In this document: positions 15,152-24,243 of the stretch, in pieces | Numbering within the stretch: position 1 is the stretch's first letter | How the letters are laid out: each line of letters starts with the position of its first letter | DNA from: Bacillota bacterium | Lineage (GTDB): Bacteria; Bacillota; Clostridia; Lachnospirales; Lachnospiraceae | NCBI GenBank assembly: GCA_023436765.1 | Contig: JAEZHX010000135.1 | Location: 1 to 25,582, forward strand | DNA length: 25,582 nt | Direction of reading: 5' to 3' | Position numbers and translations under genes: made by a program | Notes under the pieces: model-generated | What the model saw: the letters and a program-made list of their open reading frames with translations, nothing else | Databases searched by the model: none | Told to the model about the DNA's origin: nothing

Positions 15152-15204
15152 TTCGTAAAGAAGGTTGAAGACGAAACGGATTAGTAATTTCATATAGAAT
15201 AGAG

Positions 15205-15253
15205 AAGGAGCCGGGCTCCGGAGGAATGTATAACCTCCGGTACCCGGCTCCTT
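15205..15253 (+). terminator. GC-rich hairpin after degV
   Basis: AAGGAGCCGGG (15205-15215) pairs with CCCGGCTCCTT (15243-15253), and inside them CCGGAGG (15218-15224) pairs with CCTCCGG (15234-15240), with a two-base mismatch bubble between. It is very stable but lacks a T-run on the plus strand (ACTGCTAAAAATG follows). Termination is likely but not certain. Confidence 0.6.
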
Positions 15254-15387
15254 ACTGCTAAAAATGAACACAACTGATATGATTTTAATCTTATATCATA
15301 TTATATGAAAACACCGGGATAACGTAATAGAAAGAAGGAAAAAGGAAACAATGTATCTTAGCATACTATTTTAAAGGAGGTTATAAA

Positions 15388-15582
15388 ATGATTGTTAATG
15401 GGAAAGATGATTTACGGGGAAGTAATAATAAGCGCCTGAATACCTGTAATCCCACGAACTGTGAATGTACGGCAGCCTGGTCCAATTCCGATGAGCTATA
15501 TGATGTGGAACTTGTTAATAAACCTTCCATAGATAGGGTGATTGATGCAAAGGATTGGGTAGATAACGGAAGCAAGCTATAA
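15388..15582 (+). CDS. Small DUF3787-like (spore surface-like) protein
   Basis: This 64-residue protein has AAAGGAGG seven to eight bases before the ATG, so it is a real gene. The C-terminal part, VNKPSIDRVIDAKDWVDNGS, resembles the DUF3787 core (a conserved proline-serine, then A-K-x-W-V-D), a small clostridial family that includes a Clostridioides difficile spore surface protein. The N-terminal half contains a cysteine knot-like TCNPTNCEC that could bind metal or crosslink. The gene ends 22 bases before nifJ and must be transcribed with it. The family match is from memory of its pattern and is not tested. CATATTATA at 15297-15305, 82 bases upstream, resembles the -10 of mother-cell sporulation promoters, which is weak evidence in A+T-rich DNA. 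Confidence 0.6.
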   Translation: MIVNGKDDLRGSNNKRLNTCNPTNCECTAAWSNSDELYDVELVNKPSIDRVIDAKDWVDNGSKL

Positions 15583-15604
15583 TCATGAAAGAGAGGATCT
15601 TACA

Positions 15605-18600
15605 ATGGGAAAGATTAAAATGTCTGTGGACGGTAATACAGCCTGTGCATATGCGGCTTATGCGTTCACAGATGTAGCAGCAATTTATCCGATCACTCCT
15701 TCCTCCGGTATGGCAGAATCCACTGATGAATGGGCAGCGGGCGGAAGGAAGAATATGTTCGGACAGGAAGTGAATGTGATAGAGATGCAATCGGAAGCAG
15801 GTGCTTCAGGAGCTTTTCACGGATCCCTGCAAGCCGGTGCTCTGACGACAACCTTCACAGCTTCCCAGGGACTATTATTGATGATTCCGAATATGTACCG
15901 TTGTTCGGGGGAAGCATTACCGGGAGTAATCCATGTTAGTGCCCGAGCACTTGCAACTCATGCACTTAGTATTTTTGGTGATCATCAGGATGTCATGGCG
16001 ACAAGACAGACCGGTTGTGCAATGCTTGCTTCGGGTTCTGTACAGGAGGTTATGGATCTTACACCGGTAGCTCACTTATCGGCAATCAAGGGTAGTCTGC
16101 CGTTCGTCCAATTCTTCGATGGATTTCGTACCTCCCATGAGGTGCAGAAAATAGAAGCTCTGGAGTACAGGGATTATGAGGAAATGATTGATATGGATGC
16201 TGTTAAGGCATTCCGGAACAAGGCACTTTCCCCGAACCATCCGGTAACCAGAGGAGCTGCTCAGAATCCGGACATCTATTTCCAGGAGAGCGAAGCTGCA
16301 AACCATTATTATGAGGATATTGTTCCGATCGTCGAAGAATATATGAAGAAAATGGAGCAGTATACCGGTAGAGCCTATCATCTGTTTGATTATTACGGAG
16401 CTAAAGATGCTGAATATGTAATCGTTGCTATGGGCTCAGTCACCCAGACGATTGAAGAGACCATAGACTATTTGAATAAAAGAGGTGAGAAATACGGACT
16501 GATCAAGGTACGTCTGTACCGTCCTTTCTCAACCCTTCACTTCCTGCAATGTGTTCCAAAGACCGTGAAGAAGATTGCAGTTTTGGATCGTACCAAGGAA
16601 CCGGGTGCGGTCGGTGAGCCCCTGTATCTTGATGTATGTACCAGCTTCTTCGCCTCAGACTTAAAGCCCGATATTGTCGGAGGAAGATACGGATTAGCCT
16701 CTAAGGATACCACACCGGGTCAGATTGCAGCTGTGTATGAGAACTTGAAGGATAGTAAGCCGAAGAATTCCTTCACAATCGGCATTATTGATGATGTGTA
16801 CAAGGCCTCTCTGCAGACTGTGGAGGGAATCATGGTTGAGCCCGAGGACAGAATCTCCTGCCAGATCTGGGGACTCGGCTCCGATGGTACAGTGGGCGCG
16901 AACAAGCAAGCCATCAAGATCATCGGTGACCATTCTGATTTCAGCATTCAGGCATATTTTGATTATGATTCTAAGAAATCAGGAGGTCTGACTGTATCCC
17001 ATTTACGCTTCGGTAAAGAACCGATCCGTTCGATCTATCTGGTTACCCATGCGGATTATGTGGCCTGTCATAACCAGTCCTATGTAAATAAGTATGATAT
17101 GCTGCAGAGCATTAAGGAGGGTGGAACCTTCGTCCTCAATACAAACTGGAAGGAAGAGGAGCTGGAGGAGAATCTACCGGGTATTATGAAGCGGCAGTTG
17201 GCGCAGAAAAAAGTTAAGTTCTACACGATCAATGCCATCGGCATAGCAGAGGAAATTGGACTGGGCAACCGCATTAACATGGTGATGCAGGGCGCCTTCT
17301 TCAAGCTGACTAAGGTTTTACCGGAAGAGGTCTATATCAGCGAATTAAAGAATGTTGTGAATAAGATGTATGGCAAAAAGGGTGAGAAGGTAGTCAAAAT
17401 GAATCATGATGCCATAGATCTAGGAGTCGGAGCTATTCAGAAGGTCAATGTTCCTGATTCCTGGCTGGATGCACCGCTTCAGGATGCGGATGATGTGGAG
17501 GAGCCGGAATTCATCCGAAAGATCATGAGACCCATGTCCGAGATGAGAGGAAACGAACTACCGGTCAGTGCCTTTATGGGTATGGAGGATGGCACGATTC
17601 CCAATGGAACAACAGCGTATGAGAAGCGTGGTATTGCGGTCAATGTTCCCGAATGGGTGGAGGAGCGTTGTATCCAATGCAACCAGTGTTCGTTAGTCTG
17701 TCCGCATTCCGTGATCCGTCCGTTCCTATTAAATGATGAGGAAAAAGCGAAAGCTCCCGACACCTTTGTTACGAAGCCGGCTGCAGGGAAACCATATGCA
17801 GGACTTCATTATAAAATTCAAATCAGCCCTATGGATTGTACCGGTTGCGGAAACTGTGCAGACGTCTGCCCTGCGAAGGGGAAGGCATTAATCATGCAGC
17901 CGATCGGAACGCAATTACCGATCCAGGTAGATAATTGGAGATTTGCGGTTGAGGAGGTCAGCTTCAAGGAGGATCTGGCCTATGGTTCGACATATAAGGA
18001 GAGTCAGTTCAAAACACCTCTGATCGAGTTCTCGGGTGCTTGTGCAGGCTGCGGTGAAACACCGTATATTAAGCTGGTTACTCAGCTGTTCGGGGAAAGA
18101 ATGATGATTTCCAATGCTACCGGCTGTTCCTCCATCTGGGGTGCTTCCGCACCGAGCTCCGCTTATACGATTAACCGTGAAGGGAAGGGTCCCTCCTGGG
18201 CAAATTCCCTGTTTGAGGATAATGCGGAATATGGTTTTGGTATGTATTTGGCGGTGAAGCAGTTAAGAAATAAGCTGGAAGACAACATGCGCAAGCTGAT
18301 TGATATGAATGTTGAAGAGAAAGTAAAGGAAGCTTTCCATGACTGGCTGCATTATAAGGAGGACGGCGGAGCCTCCGAGGAAACCAGCCGGAAGGTTCTC
18401 GATGTTCTGGAGCATTTCGTATCCACGGATGTTGAGATAGTTCAGCTGGTGGAGGAAATCAAGCAGTATAAGGATTATCTGACCAAACGATCCATCTGGC
18501 TGGTCGGTGGTGACGGCTGGGCCTATGATATCGGCTTCGGCGGACTGGATCATGTCATGGCTTCCGGCGAGGATATCAATTGCCTGGTATTCGATACCGA

Positions 18601-19177
18601 GGTGTATTCCAATACCGGCGGTCAGGCTTCAAAATCTACTCCAACCTCAGCAATCGCGAAGTTTGCCGCTTCCGGTAAAAAGCAGGGCAAGAAGGATCTC
18701 GGCCGTATGATGATGACCTATGGGAATGTCTATGTCGCTCAGGTAGGAATAAATGCGGATAACAACCAGCTGATCAAGGCGCTCAGAGAGGCGGAAAGCT
18801 ACCATGGACCTTCCCTGATTATCTGCTATTCACCTTGCATTAATCATGGAATTAAGGAGGGCATGGGACGCAGCATGGCTACGATCAAGAAGGCTGTTGC
18901 AGCGGGTTATTGGCATCTGTACCGCTATAATCCTCTCTTAAAGGATGAGGGAAAGAATCCCTTCCAGCTTGACTCTAAGGAGCCCACAGAAAGCTTCCGT
19001 GAATTCATCCTGGGACAGGTTCGTTACAGCTCCCTGGTAAAATCCTTCCCCGAACAGGCAGAAACTCTGTTTCATAAGGCAGAGCTCTTAGCAAAGGAAA
19101 GATATGAGGCATACAAAATGATGTCGAAGTCCGGGCCAATCATTGATGCGGAATTAACGAAGAAAGAGACAGTATAG
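15605..19177 (+). CDS. nifJ: Pyruvate:ferredoxin (flavodoxin) oxidoreductase
   Basis: This 1190-residue enzyme is the single-chain PFOR that converts pyruvate and CoA to acetyl-CoA, CO2 and reduced ferredoxin, the central energy step of saccharolytic anaerobes. Key residues match the Desulfovibrio africanus enzyme by number: T31 in YPITPSS, E64 in MQSEAG, R114 in SARALATH. The ferredoxin domain holds two [4Fe-4S] sites: C689, C692, C695, C699 and C745, C748, C751, C755. The proximal cluster uses C813 and C816 (CAGCGE), C841 (GCSS) and a late cysteine in the CYSPCINHG region. The thiamine diphosphate motif starts GGDGWAYDIG, with VYSNTGGQASKSTP after it. Length is normal for the family. AGAGAGG precedes the ATG. 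The DUF3787-like gene is immediately upstream, and a long hairpin follows. Confidence 0.98.
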   Translation: MGKIKMSVDGNTACAYAAYAFTDVAAIYPITPSSGMAESTDEWAAGGRKNMFGQEVNVIEMQSEAGASGAFHGSLQAGALTTTFTASQGLLLMIPNMYRCSGEALPGVIHVSARALATHALSIFGDHQDVMATRQTGCAMLASGSVQEVMDLTPVAHLSAIKGSLPFVQFFDGFRTSHEVQKIEALEYRDYEEMIDMDAVKAFRNKALSPNHPVTRGAAQNPDIYFQESEAANHYYEDIVPIVEEYMKKMEQYTGRAYHLFDYYGAKDAEYVIVAMGSVTQTIEETIDYLNKRGEKYGLIKVRLYRPFSTLHFLQCVPKTVKKIAVLDRTKEPGAVGEPLYLDVCTSFFASDLKPDIVGGRYGLASKDTTPGQIAAVYENLKDSKPKNSFTIGIIDDVYKASLQTVEGIMVEPEDRISCQIWGLGSDGTVGANKQAIKIIGDHSDFSIQAYFDYDSKKSGGLTVSHLRFGKEPIRSIYLVTHADYVACHNQSYVNKYDMLQSIKEGGTFVLNTNWKEEELEENLPGIMKRQLAQKKVKFYTINAIGIAEEIGLGNRINMVMQGAFFKLTKVLPEEVYISELKNVVNKMYGKKGEKVVKMNHDAIDLGVGAIQKVNVPDSWLDAPLQDADDVEEPEFIRKIMRPMSEMRGNELPVSAFMGMEDGTIPNGTTAYEKRGIAVNVPEWVEERCIQCNQCSLVCPHSVIRPFLLNDEEKAKAPDTFVTKPAAGKPYAGLHYKIQISPMDCTGCGNCADVCPAKGKALIMQPIGTQLPIQVDNWRFAVEEVSFKEDLAYGSTYKESQFKTPLIEFSGACAGCGETPYIKLVTQLFGERMMISNATGCSSIWGASAPSSAYTINREGKGPSWANSLFEDNAEYGFGMYLAVKQLRNKLEDNMRKLIDMNVEEKVKEAFHDWLHYKEDGGASEETSRKVLDVLEHFVSTDVEIVQLVEEIKQYKDYLTKRSIWLVGGDGWAYDIGFGGLDHVMASGEDINCLVFDTEVYSNTGGQASKSTPTSAIAKFAASGKKQGKKDLGRMMMTYGNVYVAQVGINADNNQLIKALREAESYHGPSLIICYSPCINHGIKEGMGRSMATIKKAVAAGYWHLYRYNPLLKDEGKNPFQLDSKEPTESFREFILGQVRYSSLVKSFPEQAETLFHKAELLAKERYEAYKMMSKSGPIIDAELTKKETV

Positions 19178-19213
19178 CATGAAATAATAGTATTACCCGG
19201 CAATAGGTTAATT

Positions 19214-19276
19214 AGAAGCTGCCATAGGTTTGAAAGGAATTCCCAGTAGATTCCTGCCAAATTGTTGGCAGCTTCT
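19214..19276 (+). terminator. Long hairpin ending nifJ
   Basis: AGAAGCTGCCA (19214-19224) pairs perfectly with TGGCAGCTTCT (19266-19276). Inside are further paired parts (GGTTTG with CAAATT, and GGAAT with ATTCC). The T-run after it is poor (GCTATCATAATAC), so termination efficiency is uncertain. Confidence 0.6.
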
Positions 19277-19455
19277 GCTATCATAATACATCTTGGTTTA
19301 TTGTATTACCTTCGTGAAAATACCTTGCTTTGGTAGATTTGGCAGCGATGATGCAGCTGGGCCATATTCAGCTAATAAGTTTAGCATTTAATAGGAAGTT
19401 TACTATTAATTACATGGAGAAATTCAACAATCGTTCTTTGAATCAGTTTAATTTA

Positions 19456-19464
19456 TGATATAAT
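19456..19464 (+). promoter_or_regulatory. Extended -10 promoter of the DUF6514-like gene
   Basis: TGATATAAT is a perfect extended -10 (TGnTATAAT). A TTGAAT at 19438-19443 is 15 bases upstream, too close for an ideal -35, which the extended -10 can compensate for. Confidence 0.6.
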
Positions 19465-19591
19465 AAATGCGTAGTGAAGATATGCAAATTAACATGCAAT
19501 ATCCGATCGGTGCTGACAATATCATGAAAATGTCAGATAAAAATCATAATATGTGGCCAAAAGATAAAATTATGAAGAAGGGTGGCGTTAC

Positions 19592-19858
19592 GTGATCGAT
19601 AAACCATTTAAAACAGTAGCAGTTTTATTGAATGATGAGTTGCAAGTCGTTTATAACCTATTTTTCCAGAATGCTTACTACAGCCTGGAGTGTTACATCA
19701 ATGGAAGAAATCCTAAGGAGACAGAAAAGTATAGCTTAGTGGAGAACTTCACGGATGATGAAGGAGAAGCAGAATTGTTTCTTCAGCAACTAACAAAGGG
19801 CAAGGTATATCCAATACATATCAAAGATCTAGCTGAGGATTTTCTCGTCCTCCGGTGA
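19592..19858 (+). CDS. Small DUF6514-like protein
   Basis: This 88-residue soluble protein begins at a GTG with GAAGGGTGG upstream, and no better start is seen. The second half, LTKGKVYPIHIKDLAEDFL, resembles the end of DUF6514, a small clostridial family whose members finish with a P-x-H-L-x-D-V-x-E-D-F-type motif. The function of that family is not known to me. The N-terminal part has the alternation expected of a beta-rich fold. It has its own promoter and is followed by a strong terminator at 20044-20106. The next frame, which overlaps its stop by GTGA, runs through that terminator and is not accepted as a gene. The family call is tentative. The existence of the gene is more certain. Confidence 0.55.
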   Translation: MIDKPFKTVAVLLNDELQVVYNLFFQNAYYSLECYINGRNPKETEKYSLVENFTDDEGEAELFLQQLTKGKVYPIHIKDLAEDFLVLR

Positions 19859-20203
19859 TCATCTTTACAGACTTTTCATCATGCATTCGGGATACGGTAG
19901 TAAATGTTCCTGACAGAAGCATGAAATTAACTTACTTTAGAAGATACATAAGATCCAAAGGAAAAATGCCCAGAGGACTGGGACTGTTAGGATTCACGAA
20001 GGATGAGAACCTACTAAGCGGATTACGGCTGCATAGAAATGACAAAAAAAAGAGACTGTACGTCTGTTCCTATCAAGGAAGTATCAGATGCAACAGTCTT
20101 TTTTTGCCTCCAATTCTTAGGGACAGATATTATTTTATGTATAATATTCGGCAAGGGAGGGAAAATATAGTACTACGGATATTCACAGGAAAGAAGGAAG
20201 GCT
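19859..20203. other. 345-base gap before the Ger operon
   Basis: It holds the terminator of the DUF6514-like gene and a TATAAT at 20140-20145, 59 bases before gerA, that could be the Ger operon -10 although no good -35 (TTAGGG) accompanies it. A 126-codon open frame across the region is judged not to be a gene. Confidence 0.5.
20044..20106 (+). terminator. Strong rho-independent terminator upstream of the Ger operon
   Basis: AGACTGT (20053-20059) pairs with ACAGTCT (20093-20099). The stem extends outward through one G-T pair into A-run/T-run pairing, and the loop contains inner stems (TCTG/CAGA and TTCC/GGAA). The right side ends in seven to eight T residues. With A-rich and T-rich flanks it may work in both directions. 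Confidence 0.85.
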
Positions 20204-21676
20204 ATGGAGAATGTGATAAACTCATCCCAGATTAAGGAGCTGTTTACGAAAAGCACCGATGTTCAGGTCCGTCCGATTAAGATAAAACAAAACGAATTGA
20301 CAGTGCATCTGTTCTGCGTCGATGGTATGGTCGATTCAGGCTTGATTGATAATGCCATACTCAAGTTCCTGAAATTCGATCCCTATCTGGCAAACTGCAT
20401 TACCGAGAGGCAATTGATGGATTATATGCTAGAGGGTGGCGTTTACCATGTGTTTACCTCCGAGGAGAACGATTATCATAAACTGCTGAAAGCTGTCTTG
20501 AGTGGAAATGCAGCCTTAATATTTGATGCGGAGCAGAAGGCAATTGTCTATGATATCCGTAATTTTGATAAGCGTTCGATTCAGGCACCGGAGGAAGAGG
20601 GTGTCATGAAGGGTGCAAAGGACGCGTTCATTGAAGTGATGCGTACAAATACGGCTTTGATTCGCAGAAGGATCAGATCGGAGTATCTGGTGATGGAGAC
20701 CCTAACCGTCGGAAAACTCTCCAAAACAGATATGTCCCTGGTTTATATCAGCAATATTGCTGATATGAATACTGTGAATAAAATAAAGGAGAAGATCGAA
20801 AAAATTGATATTGATAATCTGTCCACTCCAGCTTTTATCGAGGAGTACCTTAATCCGAACAAAAAAAGCATTTTTCCGCAGATTATGTATACGCAGAGAC
20901 CGGATCGGGTATCTGCCAATGTATCGGATGGAAGAATTGCTTTGGTGGTGGATGGGATTCCTTTTGTTTATCTTCTTCCTTGCCAGTTACCGATGCTGAT
21001 GCAATCCCCGGAGGATTATGCGAACCATTTCTATATAGGATCCTACCTAAGGATTATACGGTATTTCTCCATGATTCTGACACTTTTTCTACCCGCCTTT
21101 TATATTGCTGCAACGACCTATCAGAGCCAGATGCTTCCCGTGCAGCTAGCCCTATCGACACAGGCTGCGAAGAAAAATGTCCCGTTTTCTTCCTCGTCAG
21201 AGGTACTGGGATTATTGATTGCATTTGAAGTCCTGATCGAAGCCGGACTTCGACTTCCGAAATCCGTCGGTACGGCAATGTCCATTCTGGGTGGTCTGGT
21301 GGTCGGACAATCAGCCGTATCGGCTAATCTGTTATCGCCTGCGGTTGTTGTAATCGTATCCTTAGCCGGTATCTCAGGCTTCATCCTGCCTAACCAGGAT
21401 TTAAGCAGTGCAATTCGGCTTACCAGATTTCTTTTGGCAATATTAGCAGCGGTTGGGGGCTTTTTTGGGCTGGCCATCGGTCTGATACTGCTGATTACTC
21501 ATTTATGCAGTCTGGATAATTACGGAACAGCCTATCTGTATCCGTTTGTGGATACTCCGGAGCGGAACATGAAAGATACTTTGTTCCGTTTTCCGGTGAA
21601 ATATTTCAAAAAGCGTCCAGAGAATATCGCTCCGGATAATCAAGTAAAACAGAAGGAGCAGGATCATGAAGCTTAA
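20204..21676 (+). CDS. Spore germination protein, GerA family (receptor A subunit)
   Basis: This 490-residue protein is the A subunit of a nutrient germinant receptor in the inner membrane of the spore. The soluble N-terminal half (about 1-270) includes VRTNTALIRRRI-type and TVGKLSKTDMSLVYISNIAD segments characteristic of GerA proteins. RIIRYFSMILTLFLPAFYIA begins the membrane half, with about five helices, including FEVLIEAGLRLPKSVG and the SILGGLVVGQSAV loop typical of the family. It ends in a charged tail. Length is normal. GAAGGAAGG precedes the ATG. Its last 11 bases overlap the gerC-type gene. I cannot tell which germinant it recognises. Confidence 0.93.
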   Translation: MENVINSSQIKELFTKSTDVQVRPIKIKQNELTVHLFCVDGMVDSGLIDNAILKFLKFDPYLANCITERQLMDYMLEGGVYHVFTSEENDYHKLLKAVLSGNAALIFDAEQKAIVYDIRNFDKRSIQAPEEEGVMKGAKDAFIEVMRTNTALIRRRIRSEYLVMETLTVGKLSKTDMSLVYISNIADMNTVNKIKEKIEKIDIDNLSTPAFIEEYLNPNKKSIFPQIMYTQRPDRVSANVSDGRIALVVDGIPFVYLLPCQLPMLMQSPEDYANHFYIGSYLRIIRYFSMILTLFLPAFYIAATTYQSQMLPVQLALSTQAAKKNVPFSSSSEVLGLLIAFEVLIEAGLRLPKSVGTAMSILGGLVVGQSAVSANLLSPAVVVIVSLAGISGFILPNQDLSSAIRLTRFLLAILAAVGGFFGLAIGLILLITHLCSLDNYGTAYLYPFVDTPERNMKDTLFRFPVKYFKKRPENIAPDNQVKQKEQDHEA

Positions 21677-22799
21677 TAAGAAATCTGCACTTTTCATGCT
21701 TATGATTATTCCCTTCTTATGTAGCGGCTGTTCCCATGATATGAACCGAAAGGAAATAGATGAGATTAATTTCATTCATGTCCTGGGGATTGATTATGCG
21801 GAGGGAGAATATACCGTCAGTGCGCTCTACAGCTCAGAAGGCGGCGCTGACCCGGAAGAAGGCGGGGACGGCGGAGGAGGCAAAGAGGAGATTACCGAAG
21901 GAAAGGGCAAGACTCCCTATATGGCTATGGAAGATATCCGGCTGAAGAATAAGAAGACCATATCAGTCGCTAATACCGGATATTTTCTTATCGGAGATGA
22001 AGCGGCCAGGAATGGGATTGAAGACTGCCTGGATTTTCTGTCGAGAGATGAAACAATTAAGATGGAAGCGCTTGTCTATATCATACAAAATTCCAGTGCC
22101 TTGGACTTCCTAAAGCAAGGTCTAAAAGATAAACAGACGATTCATGAGGATCTGCAGGCGGTGGAGCAAAAGCAGAGGGAACTGGTTACCCGAAATGATA
22201 ATACCCTGGTAAACATCCTGAATGATATGGAACATAGTTATTCCAGCTTGCTGATTCCTTATCTGGTATCTGAGGAGAAAAGCTTCCTGATCAAAGGGTA
22301 TTCTGTATTCGACCAGCTGAAGCTTAAGGATTATCTGGACCTTGAGACATCCTCCGGAGTGAACTTTGTCAAGGACATCATCCGAGTTTATCCAATCCAT
22401 CTTAGTAATCAGGTGGGACTGGCCTTGTCCTATAGTAGTACGAAGCTGAAATCCGAGCTGGAGGGGAAACAGGTGAAGATATCCATCCATGTGGATTTTG
22501 AGACGATGATCAAAGAAGTCATGGGCGGAGAGCAAGTATTCACAAGGGCAGCACTGACGGAACTGACGGAGCTTCAGAATGAATATATCAAGAATATTAT
22601 TATGAAGGCTGTGAACTATTCCGTAACTACCGGTCTGGATATCCTTCAGATTGCCCGTCTGGTGGAAAATCAGCACGTAGGCAAATGGAATGAGCTTGCG
22701 GAGGGCTGGAAGGATACAATCTCTGAGATTAAATATGACTACACAGTCAATTCAAAGATATCCAAATCCTTTCTATTGAGTGATGAGGAGAAGCGCTAA
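21666..22799 (+). CDS. Ger(x)C family germinant receptor lipoprotein (C subunit)
   Basis: This 377-residue lipoprotein has the lipobox LCSGC with C19. It starts inside the end of the A-subunit gene, so translation is coupled. The family pattern is clear: RKEIDEINFIHVLGIDYAEG after the signal, then GKGKTPYMAMEDI and SVANTGYFLIGDEAARNGIEDCLDFLSRDE, and the C-terminal GerC domain with VKISIHVDFETMIKEVMGGE. An unusual Gly/Glu-rich stretch near residues 55-75 (GADPEEGGDGGGGKEE) interrupts the first domain and is locally GC-rich. It should sit on the outer face of the spore inner membrane as part of the receptor complex. No catalytic function is expected. Confidence 0.92.
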   Translation: MKLNKKSALFMLMIIPFLCSGCSHDMNRKEIDEINFIHVLGIDYAEGEYTVSALYSSEGGADPEEGGDGGGGKEEITEGKGKTPYMAMEDIRLKNKKTISVANTGYFLIGDEAARNGIEDCLDFLSRDETIKMEALVYIIQNSSALDFLKQGLKDKQTIHEDLQAVEQKQRELVTRNDNTLVNILNDMEHSYSSLLIPYLVSEEKSFLIKGYSVFDQLKLKDYLDLETSSGVNFVKDIIRVYPIHLSNQVGLALSYSSTKLKSELEGKQVKISIHVDFETMIKEVMGGEQVFTRAALTELTELQNEYIKNIIMKAVNYSVTTGLDILQIARLVENQHVGKWNELAEGWKDTISEIKYDYTVNSKISKSFLLSDEEKR

Positions 22800-22874
22800 A
22801 TAATGCTCTGGAGCTCTGCAGGATAGGAAACGGAATTGAAAACAGCCTAATTCGTAACTTTTGGAGGTTAATCC

Positions 22875-23063
22875 ATGTTATATGTATTTATTATCTTATT
22901 GATTATCACTTTTATCTCTCAGAGGAAGGAGCTCTATCAGGAGAAGAGAAACTTAGCTTTATTTCTTCTGTTCTCCCTTGCGGGAATTACTCTTGGTATC
23001 GTACACAATATCAGTCCCTATATTCCCAGTATCGCCATGAAACTGGAAGAAATCATGAAATAA
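22875..23063 (+). CDS. Small two-helix membrane protein of the Ger operon (D-subunit-like)
   Basis: This 62-residue protein has two hydrophobic segments (MLYVFIILLIITFI and ALFLLFSLAGITLGIV) separated by a charged QRKELYQEKRN loop. TTGGAGG lies directly before the ATG, so it is translated. It lies between the C and B subunit genes of the germination operon. Small two-helix D subunits in Bacillus Ger operons modulate receptor activity, and this gene is in the right place and of about the right size to be an analogue. I see no sequence motif that proves homology. Confidence 0.7.
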   Translation: MLYVFIILLIITFISQRKELYQEKRNLALFLLFSLAGITLGIVHNISPYIPSIAMKLEEIMK

Positions 23064-23108
23064 GCCTGTATAGTACAAACTAATTCGAAGGAAAGGCATG
23101 GTAGTATA

Positions 23109-24212
23109 ATGAATAAGGAGGTATCCTTCCGGCAAATTGCATATATGTTCCTGTTTCTCAGTATCTCTCCTGTGCTGAGACAGATACCCGCAGCTCTGGC
23201 TAAGGAAGCAGGAAGAAGCGGATATTTAAGCCCGCTTTGGTCTATATTGGCTATCATTCCCTTGACCGGTATCATATTGTTTCTGATCAAAGCATTTCCC
23301 GGACTTAACATCTATGAAATCATGGTTCAACTGATCGGAAAATTTCTGGCAAAGGTATTTGTTCTGTTCTATCTGGTCTGGCTACTGCTGATGTTGGTTT
23401 CAAAGGTTAATATCTATTCCCTGACTCTGCAATTGACACTGATGCCAAAGACCCGCTCGGATTTCCTGATGATTATATTAGCGGTATTGGTTTACCATGC
23501 ATTACAGAGAGGAATGAAGACGATATTTCGATTTGCGGAGTTCACATTGGCCCCGGTTATCGGTTTCTTCGCCATCCTTATCCTATGTGCATATACGAGA
23601 CTCAGGACGGATTATCTGCTTCCGATATCAACGTTCCGCCTTCCGGAAACGATATTTGCATCCATTAATGTAGTCTCCGTAGGAGGTTATATTATCATTG
23701 CCTTATTTTTCGCTGACAAATTAGGGTTATCGGTTCCGAAGCAGCAGAAGAGGAAGCTTATGTATGCAGCTCTGAGCTTTGTGATACTGGCCTTTACCGT
23801 AACCCTCTTTACCTTCGGAATCACAGGTGCGGACTTTACAGCAAATGCTCCCTTCCCATTTTACATCTCGGTGAAGAGCATCTCCTTCTTCCATATATTT
23901 GAACGCTTTGAGGTAGTGGTAACCCTGATCTGCATCCTATCCGACTTTATCTCCATCTGTGTGCTAGCAACACTGCTGGGCCGCTGCATTGAGTGGCTGT
24001 TCGGACTCGCGAACAGGGGAGGCTACCTCTTCGTACCCCTTGCCATGACCGTATATTTCCTGACCTACCTGATAAGCAGCACACAGTTCGAGTTTGACTT
24101 CCTATACCGGTACATCATGGTAAACCTGAGCCTGATATTTCTGTACTTCATCCCATTCTTGTTAGGGCTCGTTTGCCTGATGAAGAGAAAGAATATCAAA
24201 CAGCAGTACTAG
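23109..24212 (+). CDS. GerB family spore germination permease (B subunit)
   Basis: This 367-residue integral membrane protein has about ten predicted helices and is related to APC-type transporters, the expected architecture of germinant receptor B subunits. Family-like parts are the start FRQIAYMFLFLSISPVLRQIPAALAK (split here only by the first helix), the FPGLNIYEIMVQLIGKFLAK segment, and VYHALQRGMKTIFRFAE, where GerB proteins carry a conserved arginine-rich turn. It probably forms the ligand pocket with subunit A. The ribosome binding site is AAGGAAAGG, somewhat far from the ATG. Together with the A and C subunits it makes a complete receptor, in the order A-C-D-B rather than the more common A-B-C. 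Confidence 0.92.
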   Translation: MNKEVSFRQIAYMFLFLSISPVLRQIPAALAKEAGRSGYLSPLWSILAIIPLTGIILFLIKAFPGLNIYEIMVQLIGKFLAKVFVLFYLVWLLLMLVSKVNIYSLTLQLTLMPKTRSDFLMIILAVLVYHALQRGMKTIFRFAEFTLAPVIGFFAILILCAYTRLRTDYLLPISTFRLPETIFASINVVSVGGYIIIALFFADKLGLSVPKQQKRKLMYAALSFVILAFTVTLFTFGITGADFTANAPFPFYISVKSISFFHIFERFEVVVTLICILSDFISICVLATLLGRCIEWLFGLANRGGYLFVPLAMTVYFLTYLISSTQFEFDFLYRYIMVNLSLIFLYFIPFLLGLVCLMKRKNIKQQY

Positions 24213-24243
24213 GAACGGACTGCGTATGATCTGCTTTCTTTAG

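Larger units (their letters stand above)
19178..19591. other. 414-base gap after nifJ
   Basis: It contains the nifJ terminator, then about 150 bases with nothing recognisable, then an extended -10 promoter (19456-19464) and a leader of about 120 bases with a small CTGACA/TGTCAG hairpin (19513-19536) before the next small gene. Confidence 0.6.

Noticed and set aside
19855..20235. A 126-codon plus-strand frame overlapping the DUF6514-like stop by GTGA
   Set aside because: It runs straight through a strong terminator (20044-20106), has no recognisable family features and overlaps the start of the germination A-subunit gene.
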